Shown here piece after piece: positions 1-10,050 of a stretch of DNA of 64,000 nucleotides. Both the position numbers and the translations under genes were made by a program. The stretch is from NCBI RefSeq assembly GCF_000003815.2, contig NC_049982.1, positions 28,804,277-28,868,276 on the forward strand, read 5' to 3'. The notes beneath the pieces were generated by a model. That model was not told the DNA's origin and did not search any database. It saw only the letters and a program-made list of their open reading frames with translations. The DNA comes from Branchiostoma floridae. Taxonomy: Eukaryota; Chordata; Leptocardii; Amphioxiformes; Branchiostomatidae. Position 1 is the stretch's first letter. Each line of letters begins with the position of its first letter.

Positions 1-3000
1 CACTTAAGACAGTCAGCTTCCCTGTCTTGGCTTGCAGATCTTCTGACAGGCTAGATAGATATAAGTTTACAAAAATATCTATAAGAAAATATGTTTAATT
101 AAGACAATTTCCATTACATGACATATATTGTAAGGCCATAGAAGGTACATTTTATGGCAATTATTTTTGCCTGATTTTAAAGAACAGCAGAGTCTGCAGA
201 AGATGTCATCCATGAATTTTACATGCTGTGGCCTATGGGATGAAACCTTAATAGATAGATATACAAAAAACCTTAGCTGTTACCTTTTTGGTTTATTTAG
301 AACATAAGAATTATTCCTTGTTCCGAGAAATTGCATAACTTCATTTTCATTTCCCTGAGGAAGAAAGGTGGAAGCCTTTCGAAACATCTATTAAAATTTT
401 TAAGGCCACACCAAATTAATTTCTTGGTTCACGGATTCGCTCGCTCCGATTTTTTGGAAAAAAAAATAAAAATAAAAATCACCACTCAGCAAATTTTCAC
501 CATTAATGAAACCATTCACCAACTTTCTGGTGTAGCAAATTGGCCTTTATATCATAAGCTCCTTAAAATCAACAAACAGGTGCTGTGTAAATACTGTACA
601 GTAATAGTGGTTTTGTACTTTTTTCAAGCTGAAAACTTTTTATTCTTTATATTTTGGATTAGCCCTTACCTTTACCCCAAGCATTTTACAATTTTTATTT
701 TTATTTTTATTTCGCCCTTTCGCTCCATATTTTTTATGAAAAAATCCGTGAACCAAGAAATTAAATTGGTGTGGCCTAAAGTATCCAGAAGTAAAGAGTG
801 AATCTTCTTCAATTTTAATGTTTCCTGGATGAGTAACCTTCACAAACGTACAGATAGATATATAGCATATATAAATCATTTACATAAGTCTATCTTTGTC
901 CTTTCCAGATGGTTTTCACATTCAAAGCGTAAACATATCATATGGGATTGAAAGATTGTCAAACTGTTTGCACTGTAGAGAGTAGTATTGATTATTACAT
1001 TGATCGGGACCAGGCTGAATAAAACAACTTTTGACCCCACTCTCTAAGCACCATAAGCTTTTAGAGTATCATATTTCATCACGGACAAACACTGTACATA
1101 ATAACGTTAAAAGCTTTCCATTGGGGACAGTACATCACACAATAGACACTTTTTCGGAATTCGGGGGGGGGGGGGGTGTTTGTGGGTTTTTCAAAGGCAT
1201 AACTCCAGAAAGAAGTAGAAGTCATGGATGGATCTGTATGATATTTGGTATATTAAGTGTTTGAGATTAAAGGGAGAAATAATTAGATCCTGACAGCTTT
1301 TGTAGGTACTGCAACAAGAATTCCTGTTTTGATAATGTAAATGAATTGAAGTTCTTGGGGATTTAATTTTACGGTAGTGGGAAAAGGACTATTTACTGTA
1401 GTCTCTAACTGCCACGGAAAGATGTTCGTGATGATTTTAAGTTCCCTGTGAATTGGCAACTTGAAAACCGTGAACATAAAACCACCAGTAGACAACTCTT
1501 GTGCTTGTGAAGAAATGACACAGGTTTGAGCCCCCAGGCAGAATTTTTTTGAACTGCAGGGGCCAATTTTGTTTGATACTTCTTTGAAGAAAGAGTTATT
1601 TAACTTTATCTGGTTATTTGGCCTCAGCACAGCTCAGAACAGTACTGTAAATGCATTTACAAAACATGTACTGTAATTCACTTTATGTTAACGGTAGCAA
1701 AATTTCGCGGTGTGAGAAAAAATGAGGTGTTAACGGCACTCTATGTTCGCGGTGGCGGCGGTTCACCAAAAGAAAGTCGGTAATTTACAGAACTTGACTG
1801 GGGTGTGAAAGGAACAACAGCCAAGTCGGCTATGCCGCGGGATTTACAGAAAGGGACGGAGGTGTGAATGAATCATAAATAAAACACTAGCCAGGTCGGT
1901 AATTTACAGACCGAGGTGTGAAGGAAACATAAAATTAAAGAACAGACAGGTGGGTGCGTAGAAGCTTTTGTAAAACAATCTACCTGTGCGTCCCCAGCGC
2001 GTCGGCGGTAGCTTCATAGGTTTTAGAGTCGCTTGTGCGTTGCTTCAAAAGACTTTAATACTATTATTATTAAAAATACAATTGTAGACAACACAGACGT
2101 TCACGCTATAAATCAAGACCCGGACTCATGTCTGGTTCATTCCTTTGTGAATTCGACGAGAGACGACGACAACACCGAAACAATGCTGAGCTGGTTGAAG
2201 AAGGCCAATCCCTCCCTGCAGCCGCCAACATTTCCCGGCCTGCCGAATCCCGCCGACACGGACGATCCGCACCTCACTGCCGCCGTCAATAAGGAAGTGG
2301 AGAAGGCGATGAGGGAAGCCATCAGCCGCAAGAGGAAACGTGGCAGCTACGGGCAGTACACTCCAGAAACGAGGGCGAAGATTGCAAAACTCTGCATTGA
2401 AATCGGCCCTAAGAAGGCGGCCGAGAAGATGTCCAAGGAAGTGGGGAAGCAGATCAACGAATCCACCGCCCGCTCCATCAAAAGAAGCTACGAGAAGGAA
2501 GTGAAGCGGCAGGGCACGAACGACATCGCAAGTTTCCCCAGAAAAAACGTGGGGAAACCACTGAAGCTGGGAGACCTGGACGCCGACGTGCAGAAATTCA
2601 TCCGCAGCACACGAGACAGCGGGGGCGTGGTCAACCGTTGCCTCGTCATGTCGACCGCCAAGGGTATCGTATTGCAGAAGGACCGCAGCCTCCTGTCAGA
2701 GTTTGGCGGGCCCATCGAAATCACGCAAGCCTGGGCGAACTCTTTGCTCAACCGTATGAAGTACGTTCAGAGAAAGGCGACAAAAGCTGCCAGGAAGCTG
2801 CCAACGGACTATGAAGAAACCAGAGACGAGTTCTACGCCAGAATCCAGGAGGCGGTCCGCAAACACAACATTCCGGCTGACATGATCGTGAACTGGGATC
2901 AGACGGGAGTGCCGATCGTTCCGGTGGGAGGGTGGACGCTAGAGGAGGCTGGATCCCGCCAGGTTGCGGTGGTGGGACTCGAAGACAAACGCCAGATCAC

Positions 3001-6000
3001 CGCCCTGCTCACCATCAGCCTGGCGGGAGAACTCCTGCCTCCCCAGGTCCTCTACCAGGGGAAGACCGAGGCCTGTCACCCGAACTTCCCCTTCCCCGAG
3101 GAGTGGGACGTGCACCACACCCCCTCCCACTGGTCGACCGAGGAGAGCATGAAGCGGTATGTGGATACCATCATCTCACCCTACATGGCTGGCCAGCGCG
3201 AACGACTGGGACTGCAGGAAAACCAGAAAGGGTTGGCCATCTTCGACGTTTATAAGGCACAGCGAACTGAATCTGTCCTGACCAAGCTGCAAGAGGCCAA
3301 CGTCATCCCGGTGTTCGTGCCGGCGAGCTGCACGGGCGAGCTCCAGCCGCTTGACGCAGATGGCGGTCTGAACGACGCACTGAAGAAGGATATGAAGTCC
3401 AGCTTCATGACCTACTACGCGGAGTCAGTGGCGAAGGAGATCGAGCAGAACACAATCGACGATGCCAAGGTTGATCTGAGACTCAGTACCCTGAAACCTC
3501 TCCACGCCAACTGGCTCCTCGGCGCGATGGACAGGTTGGGCGGCAAGAAGGACCTCATCCTCCGAGGCTGGCAGCGCACCGGAATCCAAGCCGCCGTGGA
3601 GAAGGTGCGTTAACAGTTACCGCTGTAAGTTGTAATACTAGTACTTGTATTCTGTACAATTACCAATGTAAATACGGATTGTAAAAATGTTTGTTAGTTA
3701 ATCATTGATACCTTTAGTTCTACACATGTAACGTTACCGTAACTTACGTACTGTCGAAAGTTTAGAAGAATTCAAAGGCCGCCATTTTTGTTGTTTTCAT
3801 GTGACGCCGTAACTGAAAATTCGAACTTAGGATTGATCCTATGCTGCCGTAATTTACTAAATTTCACATTACAGTGATTTTATCATGTGCTGTAAGTTGT
3901 GCAATATTATGTATAATAACCCATGCAAATACCAATTGTAAAAATGTTGTTAGTTAATCCTTGTATTTCCTAGTACTAGTACTTGAATCCTTGAAAGTTT
4001 AAGAAGAAGGCCGCCATTGTTGTTGTTTTCTCAGTGTGACGCCGTAAGTGAAATCGAACTTAGAATTAATCCTATGCTGCCGTAAATTTCACAGTGCTTG
4101 TATCTTTCTTTTATTTTTACAACATACTGGTATTTCAGTAAATTCGCTGGTTTATTTGTACTCATCACCTGAAATTCCGCGACTTTGTTGAAAATTCCTT
4201 TGTCTAACGCTTGGCTTGGGTACCGCCATTTTGTAACATTTTTTTTATGTATCGCTAGCTGTAGTTGTACCAATATACGAGTCATTTTTTGTACTAGTAC
4301 TAGTACTTTCAGTGATGATCCTGTAGTAATTCCTTGCTTGAATAGCACTGTAGTAGTTTTTTAGTTTGTAAATGTACACATGCTGCCTGCTAGCGGCGAT
4401 GTAAACAAAATAGCGGTTTATGTTATCGTAACGTAAACATGAACATAAGTAAAAGAAATGACACAATTTTGTGCTTGTAGAATAAATGTTTTATTTCTTG
4501 AGGAGAATTTGTGTTTGAGTTGTTATTGTGGCGATCGTTGCGTGTTGAAAGTGTGTTGTGTGAATGGATAAGACATTCGTAACGTACTAGTAAGTACTAG
4601 TTCTAAGTACTTGGATGGTAGCGGAGAAGGGGGAGGGGGGCGAAAGACGAATGATTTTTTAACGGCAATGATAACTTCGCGGCACAGACGTCACCGTGAA
4701 AACCGTGAACATAAAGTTACCGTTAATAAAACAGGAATTACAGTAGTTTGCGGGGAGTTAATTTCACGGTAGTAAACTTCATAGCGTCACCAGATAAGGA
4801 TGAACTGAACTGAACTGAACTGAGGTAAGAAGACTTTAGCGGTGGTTTTAAGTTCGCGGTAGCACCATGCACTGTAGTCTCTTCCTCACTGCCATGGAAA
4901 AATGTTTGCGGTGTTTTTAAGTTCGAATTGGCAATGCAAAAATCGCGAAAGTAAAACCGTTGCAAAAGTTTCTGCATTTACAGTATTTCTGTCATTGATG
5001 CAATTGGTTACAGTTACCTGGTATGAAAAATGTTGGGACGTCAACGTAGTCATGGTGTATTAAGAACCCAATACCAGTGAAGGTACTGAACAACAATGGT
5101 ACCATTGATTACTTGAGAATCTCTACAAAGTGGCAGACAAAGAAAACTATGCATCTTTGGAGTGCTTCGAAACTATATTTTGCTAAAGCCAAATATTTGA
5201 GTGTTACCTAGTAGTCACTAAGCATTGAGTTCTGAGTTTTGCTTGAGCAAAATACCTGATAAGTGATAGCACATACTTTCGTTGGGATTCAATTTTGCCA
5301 TTGAAGGGGAAAGTCAAAGCGTTTTTTTGTGGTCTTTCTTTAGTTTATGACTGTACACGTATTCGCGGGGTCTTGTTCCAGGTCCAAACACACAAAACCT
5401 CTAAGCCTAGGAAAAAAATGTTGTGTTTCCTGTTTCCCTACCTACCCTAGAAGTAGAAAAACCTGCTGACCCTTGACTTTTTTTGGTGGGCAGTGGAGTC
5501 ACAAAGATTTCAGTTAGAATTCTTATTCAGCCTGCTTCCTATATTGAAGTGAAAACACAGCTTGTCCTATCTAATGAAGGATAAATGTATCGATTATGCA
5601 CAAAATTAAAGTTTGATATTGAAAGACAAGTGTCCTCACGCATTTCAGTTTGATTTGTTCAACTGTATTGTAATATGTATTATTTCTAGTTTTGGCCGGC
5701 CTGAAAAATTACAAGAAAAAAAAGATTTTTTTTCTGAACTGAAACAGGAAACACAGCTTTTTTTTCCGAAGGTCTTACCTTTGTAATTGTACAGCCTGAT
5801 CCGTATGTGACTGCATCAGAGTCTCGAACTTGACTTTCAGTTCCGCGTACTCTGGAGCGCCCGACAGCGAAAGGTCGTTCCTCAGACCGTTGGGCAGATC
5901 CGCTGCCGCCATTTTCTCGTTTCGTTTTTCCGGATCCCTGGGGGAGGCAGCTGGTTGCAGGGCTGCGTCCAGCTCCGACAGTAGCGCGTCTTCCCCCTCC

Positions 6001-6989
6001 GAAACACTGTTGACGCTGGAACCAGTGTGCTCCGGCTCCACCTCAGTTCTGAGGATAGTTCTCTCGCAGCCTTCGAGAGGGCTCGTCGGCTGCGCGGGCT
6101 CTGTCGTCTCCGTTTCGTCTTCCTGTGCGTCGTCAAGCGATATCTCTTCCATTGGTTGTTCGCCACTTGGAACGGACGCGTTATTCCCAACAGTAGCCAA
6201 CATATCTACCTCTACTAAATCACTATCCGCCGTTTCTGCGCGATGATCGGAAAGAGACTCTGCGAGATCCAGTTCCTGGTCTGAATCCGCGGGCGAAGTT
6301 GATGTTAGGGGGCTGTCCATTGCTTCTTCTACGTCAACGACATTTCCGAATCCATCAGACGCGGCGATCCCGTCGGCATTGTCTTGGTCGGCCTCTGTAA
6401 GTTCACTGTATTCTGTAGGATTTTCTTTAACTGTGTCGTTGACACCTTGTGATGCTGCTACAGTATCGGAAGTAGTTTGGAAAGCTTCGGGTTCTTCTTC
6501 ATCCTTGACACATTTTGTTTCCTCCATTGCAAGATGTTGCGTAACATCTTCACTGACTGTATCCGCCTGCTCGTTCGTTGGCGTGATGTCTTCTGCATTC
6601 TGGCGTTCGTCCTTGCTTTCGGTTTCGCTACTCTCCGATTGGATCGTATCTTCCCTGTCTTCCGGGTCTTCGAAACCACCGCCGTCCTGTCTTTGCACGG
6701 TTGTCGTATCGTCTGAATTTTCTTCGATAGAAGGAGAAGGGTTGGCGTTTGGAGCTTCTTCTGAAATCCTAGAATCTTCTGTCGTTTCACCTGTGATGGC
6801 AACTTGGGCGTTCCCTTCACTTGTTTCATCAGAGCTTTCGGTGGCTGCCTCTTCCTCTTTGTCTTCTAGATTTGTAGTAGTAGCATCTTTCTCCTTTTCT
6901 TCTTGGACAGAAAGTTTTGGATCCTTGGTGTCATCCACCTCATCCCCCCCACCTGTGACCTTTGCCCCTTCTGGGTCACTTTCCTCCAT
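1..6989 (-). CDS. Acidic, disordered coiled-coil protein, N-terminal part (gene runs off left edge)
   Basis: Two coding exons are visible. Exon A (6989 down to 5779) encodes 403 residues plus two bases. It starts at MEESDPEG, is very rich in E, D, S and T up to about residue 340, and then becomes helix-forming. Its donor is AAAG|GTAAGA. Exon B (50 down to 1, continuing outside) follows a ctag acceptor. Joined in phase 2|1 it reads SLSEDLQAKTGKLTVLS, which continues the helical character. The intron between them is 5.7 kb and contains the pogo-like transposon. A ctccag acceptor just upstream of the ATG (about 7008) and a strong donor at 8839 suggest a 5' noncoding exon. The family is not recognised. 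An acidic N-terminus followed by coiled coil is seen in golgin-like proteins such as CCDC186, but that resemblance is weak. Exon A confidence is high, exon B moderate. Confidence 0.7.
131..235. mobile_element. Deletion derivative of MITE family A (GGCCACAGCAAGT ends)
   Basis: It begins TAAGGCCATAG...ACATTTTATGG and ends GATGTCATCCATGAATTTT...TGTGGCCTA. These are the two ends of the roughly 500-bp family seen at 9123, 35000, 42467 and 43310, with almost all of the interior missing. Confidence 0.6.
401..778. mobile_element. MITE family B (GGCCACACCAAATTAATTTC ends)
   Basis: The terminal inverted repeats are TAAGGCCACACCAAATTAAT at the left and ATTAAATTGGTGTGGCCTA at the right. The repeat continues for about 35 bases (TTGGTTCACGGATT / AATCCGTGAACCAA). 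A second copy lies at 27876-28260. The terminal TAAGGCCA is shared with family A, so the two families may use the same transposase. Confidence 0.75.
779..1335. other. Intronic sequence, no gene seen
   Basis: This lies in the intron of the acidic coiled-coil gene. Apart from a G run at about 1164-1177 I see no organised feature. Confidence 0.5.
1336..1487. mobile_element. Truncated MITE of the TACTGTAAATGCATTTA family
   Basis: It contains the family order of TTGGGGATTTAATTTTACGG, GGGAAAAGGAC, ACTGTAGTCTC and CCGTGAACATAAAACCACC, but lacks the final GCATTTACAGTA end. Confidence 0.55.
1669..4745 (+). mobile_element. Complete pogo-like DNA transposon with terminal inverted repeats
   Basis: The left end reads TACTGTAATTC at 1669. 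The right end reads GAATTACAGTA, ending at 4745, its exact reverse complement. A TA on each side fits a TA target duplication. Similarity continues inward for about 30 bases (TTAACGGTA in both). Between the left end and the ORF, three copies of a GTCGGTAATTTACAG...GGTGTGAA motif lie at about 1776, 1828 and 1893; these may be subterminal transposase-binding repeats. The 3' untranslated part contains a diverged tandem duplication of about 260 bp (about 3620-3870 and 3885-4100, both with GCCGCCATT and GACGCCGTAA). The element is about 3.08 kb. Confidence 0.8.
2183..3613 (+). CDS. pogo/Tigger-like DDE transposase, intact
   Basis: A single-exon ORF of 476 codons from the ATG at 2183 (MLSWLKKANPS); the open frame extends 50 codons upstream without an earlier ATG. 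A basic stretch (RKRKRG, about residue 50) and a helix-turn-helix-like region (about residues 55-105) precede a DDE_1-type catalytic core. The catalytic acidic residues appear to be D239 in NWDQTG, D355 in IFDVYKAQ and D391 in LQPLD, with 35 residues between the last two (DD35D). This order and spacing suit the pogo/Tigger branch of the Tc1/mariner superfamily. No stop or frameshift interrupts the core, so it may be active or recently active. It is more GC-rich than its flanks. A domesticated host gene is possible, but the flanking inverted repeats argue for a mobile element. Confidence 0.85.
   Translation: MLSWLKKANPSLQPPTFPGLPNPADTDDPHLTAAVNKEVEKAMREAISRKRKRGSYGQYTPETRAKIAKLCIEIGPKKAAEKMSKEVGKQINESTARSIKRSYEKEVKRQGTNDIASFPRKNVGKPLKLGDLDADVQKFIRSTRDSGGVVNRCLVMSTAKGIVLQKDRSLLSEFGGPIEITQAWANSLLNRMKYVQRKATKAARKLPTDYEETRDEFYARIQEAVRKHNIPADMIVNWDQTGVPIVPVGGWTLEEAGSRQVAVVGLEDKRQITALLTISLAGELLPPQVLYQGKTEACHPNFPFPEEWDVHHTPSHWSTEESMKRYVDTIISPYMAGQRERLGLQENQKGLAIFDVYKAQRTESVLTKLQEANVIPVFVPASCTGELQPLDADGGLNDALKKDMKSSFMTYYAESVAKEIEQNTIDDAKVDLRLSTLKPLHANWLLGAMDRLGGKKDLILRGWQRTGIQAAVEKVR
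4986..5402. other. Intronic sequence, no gene seen
   Basis: AT-rich sequence within the same intron; no splice-flanked coding exon or repeat recognised. Confidence 0.5.
5403..5777. mobile_element. MITE family E abutting the splice donor of the acidic gene
   Basis: The ends read TAAGCCTAGGAAAAAAATG at the left and TTTTTTTTCCGAAGGTCTTA at the right, with inner TGTTTCCTGTTTC / GAAACAGGAAACACA repeats. A second copy is at 24744-25152. The right end touches the exon boundary at 5779, so part of the GTAAGA donor lies in or next to the element terminus. Confidence 0.65.
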
Positions 6990-7215
6990 CGCCGGGCGAG
7001 GCCTCTACCTGGAGACGGGTCAAAGTTCACTCATGCATGCTCTGGGTTATCCATCTGTGCGGGAAATGATAAAAAAACATAAGTCATAAGCTGAAAGAAA
7101 TGAGTATTTCAATACACTCAAAAATCAAGACTGAACACTGAAAGAAAAACATTGAAATGTGGCCTGGGTTAGAATCCCTGACAAGTCCCAATGTTGTGCC
7201 CTTGGGAAAGGTACA

Positions 7216-7607
7216 CAGGGTTCTACCCAGATGGTGGAATAAGGGAGGCCCTCCACTATACTCTCAGCCAGCTCCACTATACTATTTTTCAAATTTAGTT
7301 TGTTTCTTCCCTATTTTCTTTGTTAGTTTTGCTAAAATCAATGACAATTCACAGATTTTTGTGCCAAGTGGCATCACTTTTCCAGTCAGCATTGTCTGCA
7401 AAAACTTGTGAATGAGCAATGATCAAAACAATAGTCGTTTTGCCACTTTACAACAAAGGAATCACAACAATATATTATACTTGTAGTATTTGACACCCTC
7501 TGTCATAATTTGCAAAATGAACCCATTTTCATGAAAGCGCAGCGCGTTGGTGCGGGTTATTTTTGCCAGCCCCTCCACTATACTAAAAAATTCTGGGGAG
7601 AACCCTG
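7216..7607. mobile_element. MITE with CAGGGTTCT ends and 5-bp target duplication
   Basis: The ends are CAGGGTTCTACCCAGA and TCTGGGGAGAACCCTG. Direct repeats GTACA flank it exactly (7211-7215 and 7608-7612). A copy in opposite orientation lies at 25650-26037. The CAGGG terminus resembles hAT elements, but the duplication is 5 bp rather than the usual 8. Confidence 0.8.
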
Positions 7608-7963
7608 GTACATGTACCTGACACCTATGTCCTCACTTGACACCACATCTTGAACTCACCACACTTATCAAAAAGAGAGTCCTTCTTGGTGTGAGCAGAT
7701 CAAACCTTACAGTTACAGTCCAATGTTAGAAAGCTTGTACCTACTATACTGTACAAAACTGGGCTTTTATGCCAAAATATAGTTAATTAGTTTTGCAAAA
7801 AAATAGGAAGTTAGTTATAAAAGGAACAGGATGTAATTTATTTGTTTGATAAACCAGTCATGCTTTCTTTTATGATACGTTGACATAAGCCTTGTTCAAA
7901 TGACGTATGGGTAAATACAATAGACTGGTAAAAATGACACGGCTCCAAACAAGAAGTTTGGAG

Positions 7964-8185
7964 TACCGTAAATTTATTTAGTTCTTTCTAGTAGTCGTTT
8001 CTTTTTGCAGTAGAGGAAAAAAAATGATGTTTATCTTTTATCTTAAATCCACAGTAAAAACAATTCTGTAACACATAATGCAGACATTCAAGGGAGACAT
8101 ACAATTGTTGCATGTGAATGAATTTGCTGTAGGACATCTCGCCGTAAAATAACATCTACCACAAAAGTTTTTAGGATTTACAGTA
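7964..8185. mobile_element. AT-rich MITE with TACYGTAAAT / ATTTACAGTA ends
   Basis: It starts TACCGTAAATTTATTTAG and ends GGATTTACAGTA. The same end type occurs at 16911-17111 and 23997-24215. The interior is diverged. Confidence 0.45.
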
Positions 8186-8838
8186 TTTAGCGAGAGATTG
8201 TGACTTCTAGAGGCTACTTTTGCTTCCCAGAAGAACCGAACCTTCCGGTTCATAATTTGTATAAATCATGATTGACAGATGGCAGCTATTGTTCGCATAT
8301 CAAAATTTAGGTGACAGTACATTTACTCCTTTGTATAAATGGATGCTATACACATTTCGTACTAATAACCAGTATGAAAAGTTTGTAATATAGAAGCATA
8401 ATTCTGTAAACAATACACAGTTTAAATTCTTATCTGTAGCTGTGATAGCCCGCTATGAAGTGATTCTTGAGCTTTTTGTTTTCTGTTCTGTTTGGATAAA
8501 CATTGACCCAAATTTGTCCCAGATTATCTATTGCATTACACAGCACAAAATATGCTAATTAACAGGCAAACAAAATTTATGCACGCAAGAACTTTCATAA
8601 AAAGGGCTGAAATTCGATCCAGGGCGGTCAAGGTGGAAACTTGACAAGTCGAATCCCGGAAGCCAGAAGAAAAACTACCACGTAGCCAGATGGATTTTAA
8701 CGTCAAAAATCACACTAAAACGACACCCATGCCGCCTGAAACTTCGCCAAATGGCTCATTTCACTCTCTTAAATCAACGCGTATCTCCAAAATATGATAA
8801 ATCTGGAGAAATATTGATTATTTCCTTGAAATTCTTAC
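8186..8838. other. Intergenic or intronic DNA, no gene seen
   Basis: If the 5' exon at 8839 belongs to the acidic gene, this is its first intron. No coding exon recognised. Confidence 0.4.
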
Positions 8839-8960
8839 CTTTGTTCGGCCAAAACAGCACCGAGTACCACCAGGTGACTTGTCAAGATGGCGGAAATTAG
8901 TTTTCTATCACGTGATGAGGATGGGCCAATGAAAAACCCTTACATCACTACAACCTTTGA
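8839..8960 (-). promoter_or_regulatory. Possible promoter and 5' noncoding exon of the minus-strand acidic gene
   Basis: On the minus strand an AACAAAG|GTAAGAATTT donor ends at 8839, with no long open frame upstream. Just above it is a CACGTG E-box (8911-8916). A ctccag acceptor near 7008, immediately before the ATG at 6989, would receive it. This is inferred from splice signals only. Confidence 0.35.
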
Positions 8961-9122
8961 CCTCTAGGCTTCAGCTCGTCTACGTCATTTTGCCGCGAAA
9001 ACACGGCATGAGGTTTAAAAAAAATGCTAAATTATTTCATAAAAGTATGCATGTGATTGTTTCTTTGTGGATAGTTATGACCTTAATTTCTTTCCTACTT
9101 TCACTGTCATGTGAATCCGACA

Positions 9123-9679
9123 TAAGGCCACAGCAATTAAAGTTTATGGATGACATCAGCACGCATTAATTTTCGCCTGATTTCAGAAAAAAAAAAAAAA
9201 ATTTCTTCTGCAGGGCAGGGATAGTCAACATTACGATTAAGTACCAAAATGAGCAAATCATGTGTTGTGTTGTACGTAGCCTAATGATTGTGCTTGTAGA
9301 AGTGACACTTGCGAGGTACCCAGGACTGTAGTAGAAATAAACTTATTTGATAGTTGTAAAAGTGACACTATTAAATATGGATGCCATGAGTGTGGTTACC
9401 AACTTTGTTGGTGGTGCCAGTCTACCACAGTAGTGTGACTTTTATCACACTAGTAACGTTAACATGTCTAGAATACAGGAATGAATACCTTGTTAGCTCT
9501 GATACCATGTTTTGTCCCTTTAATTCTTGTAACAACAGTCATCACAACTTAATGGTGCATATTTTCTAAAATGTAGCCATCTTGTTTTTTTTTACCCATC
9601 TTCTTTTTGTTTCTCCCTATCGCACTATTTTTGCAGTCTGCACAGCATGTCATCCATAAAACTTACTTGCTGTGGCCTA
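9123..9679. mobile_element. MITE family A copy between the two divergent genes
   Basis: The terminal inverted repeats are TAAGGCCACAGCAATTAAAG and AACTTACTTGCTGTGGCCTA. The interior matches the copies at 43310 and 35000, including CTTGTAGAAGTGACACT, AGGAATGAATACCTTGTTAG and GTCATCACAACTT. It lies between the start of the acidic gene and the start of the Tudor gene. Confidence 0.8.
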
Positions 9680-9949
9680 ACCCTTTTTTCAAGTGTTTGA
9701 AATATTTTCAAAAAAATGGGGGTGTTTTGAAATTTCGTACAGATAATGTTTCTTCAACTCATGTGTAAAAGCAGATACAATACGCTAGAAATATAATATA
9801 TTATAAATATTGATGTTTCAGAACGTAAATCATATATAATTATTGTTAATTATTTTTTTATACTTTAGTATTATTCATTTATGAATCCAATCCTCCCTTC
9901 TTTATGAGTGGATGGATCCAAAGTTCGTGGAAAGCCACGAAAGTTTGCG

Positions 9950-10050
9950 ACTTTTCCCGAGTCGGTCATTCCCAAGGGAGAGCGGACGACGCGCCAAGTT
10001 TTCGTGTGTATCTCTCGTCTGCAAGTCTGTCAACCGTTTGAGGGGAAAAC
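9950..10050 (+). promoter_or_regulatory. Promoter/5' UTR of the Tudor gene with Myb-like and E2F-like motifs
   Basis: Just upstream of the ATG at 10051 are CAACCGTTTG (10031-10040), which contains the palindromic Myb core AACCGTT, and GCGCCAAG (about 9991), the reverse complement of an E2F-like CTTGGCGC. No clear TATA box is seen. In vertebrates A-MYB activates piRNA-pathway genes including Tudor proteins. Motif presence is observed; function is inferred. Confidence 0.4.

Larger units (their letters stand above)
1643..4985. mobile_element. MITE (TACTGTAAATGCATTTA type) split by the pogo-like transposon
   Basis: The left fragment (1643-1670) starts TACTGTAAATGCATTTAC. The right fragment (4744-4985) resumes with GTTTGCGGGGAGTTAATTT and ends TGCATTTACAGTA. 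Together they match the copies at 1336-1487 and 33421-33622, which show the same series of CGCGGT/AACCACCGCG-like segments. The pogo element therefore landed inside a MITE whose ends resemble its own. Confidence 0.65.

Noticed and set aside
5830-7089. Plus-strand Ser-rich ORFs opposite the acidic gene
   Set aside because: They are the complement of GAA/GAG-rich codons; the minus strand has the ATG, acidic composition and a good donor.
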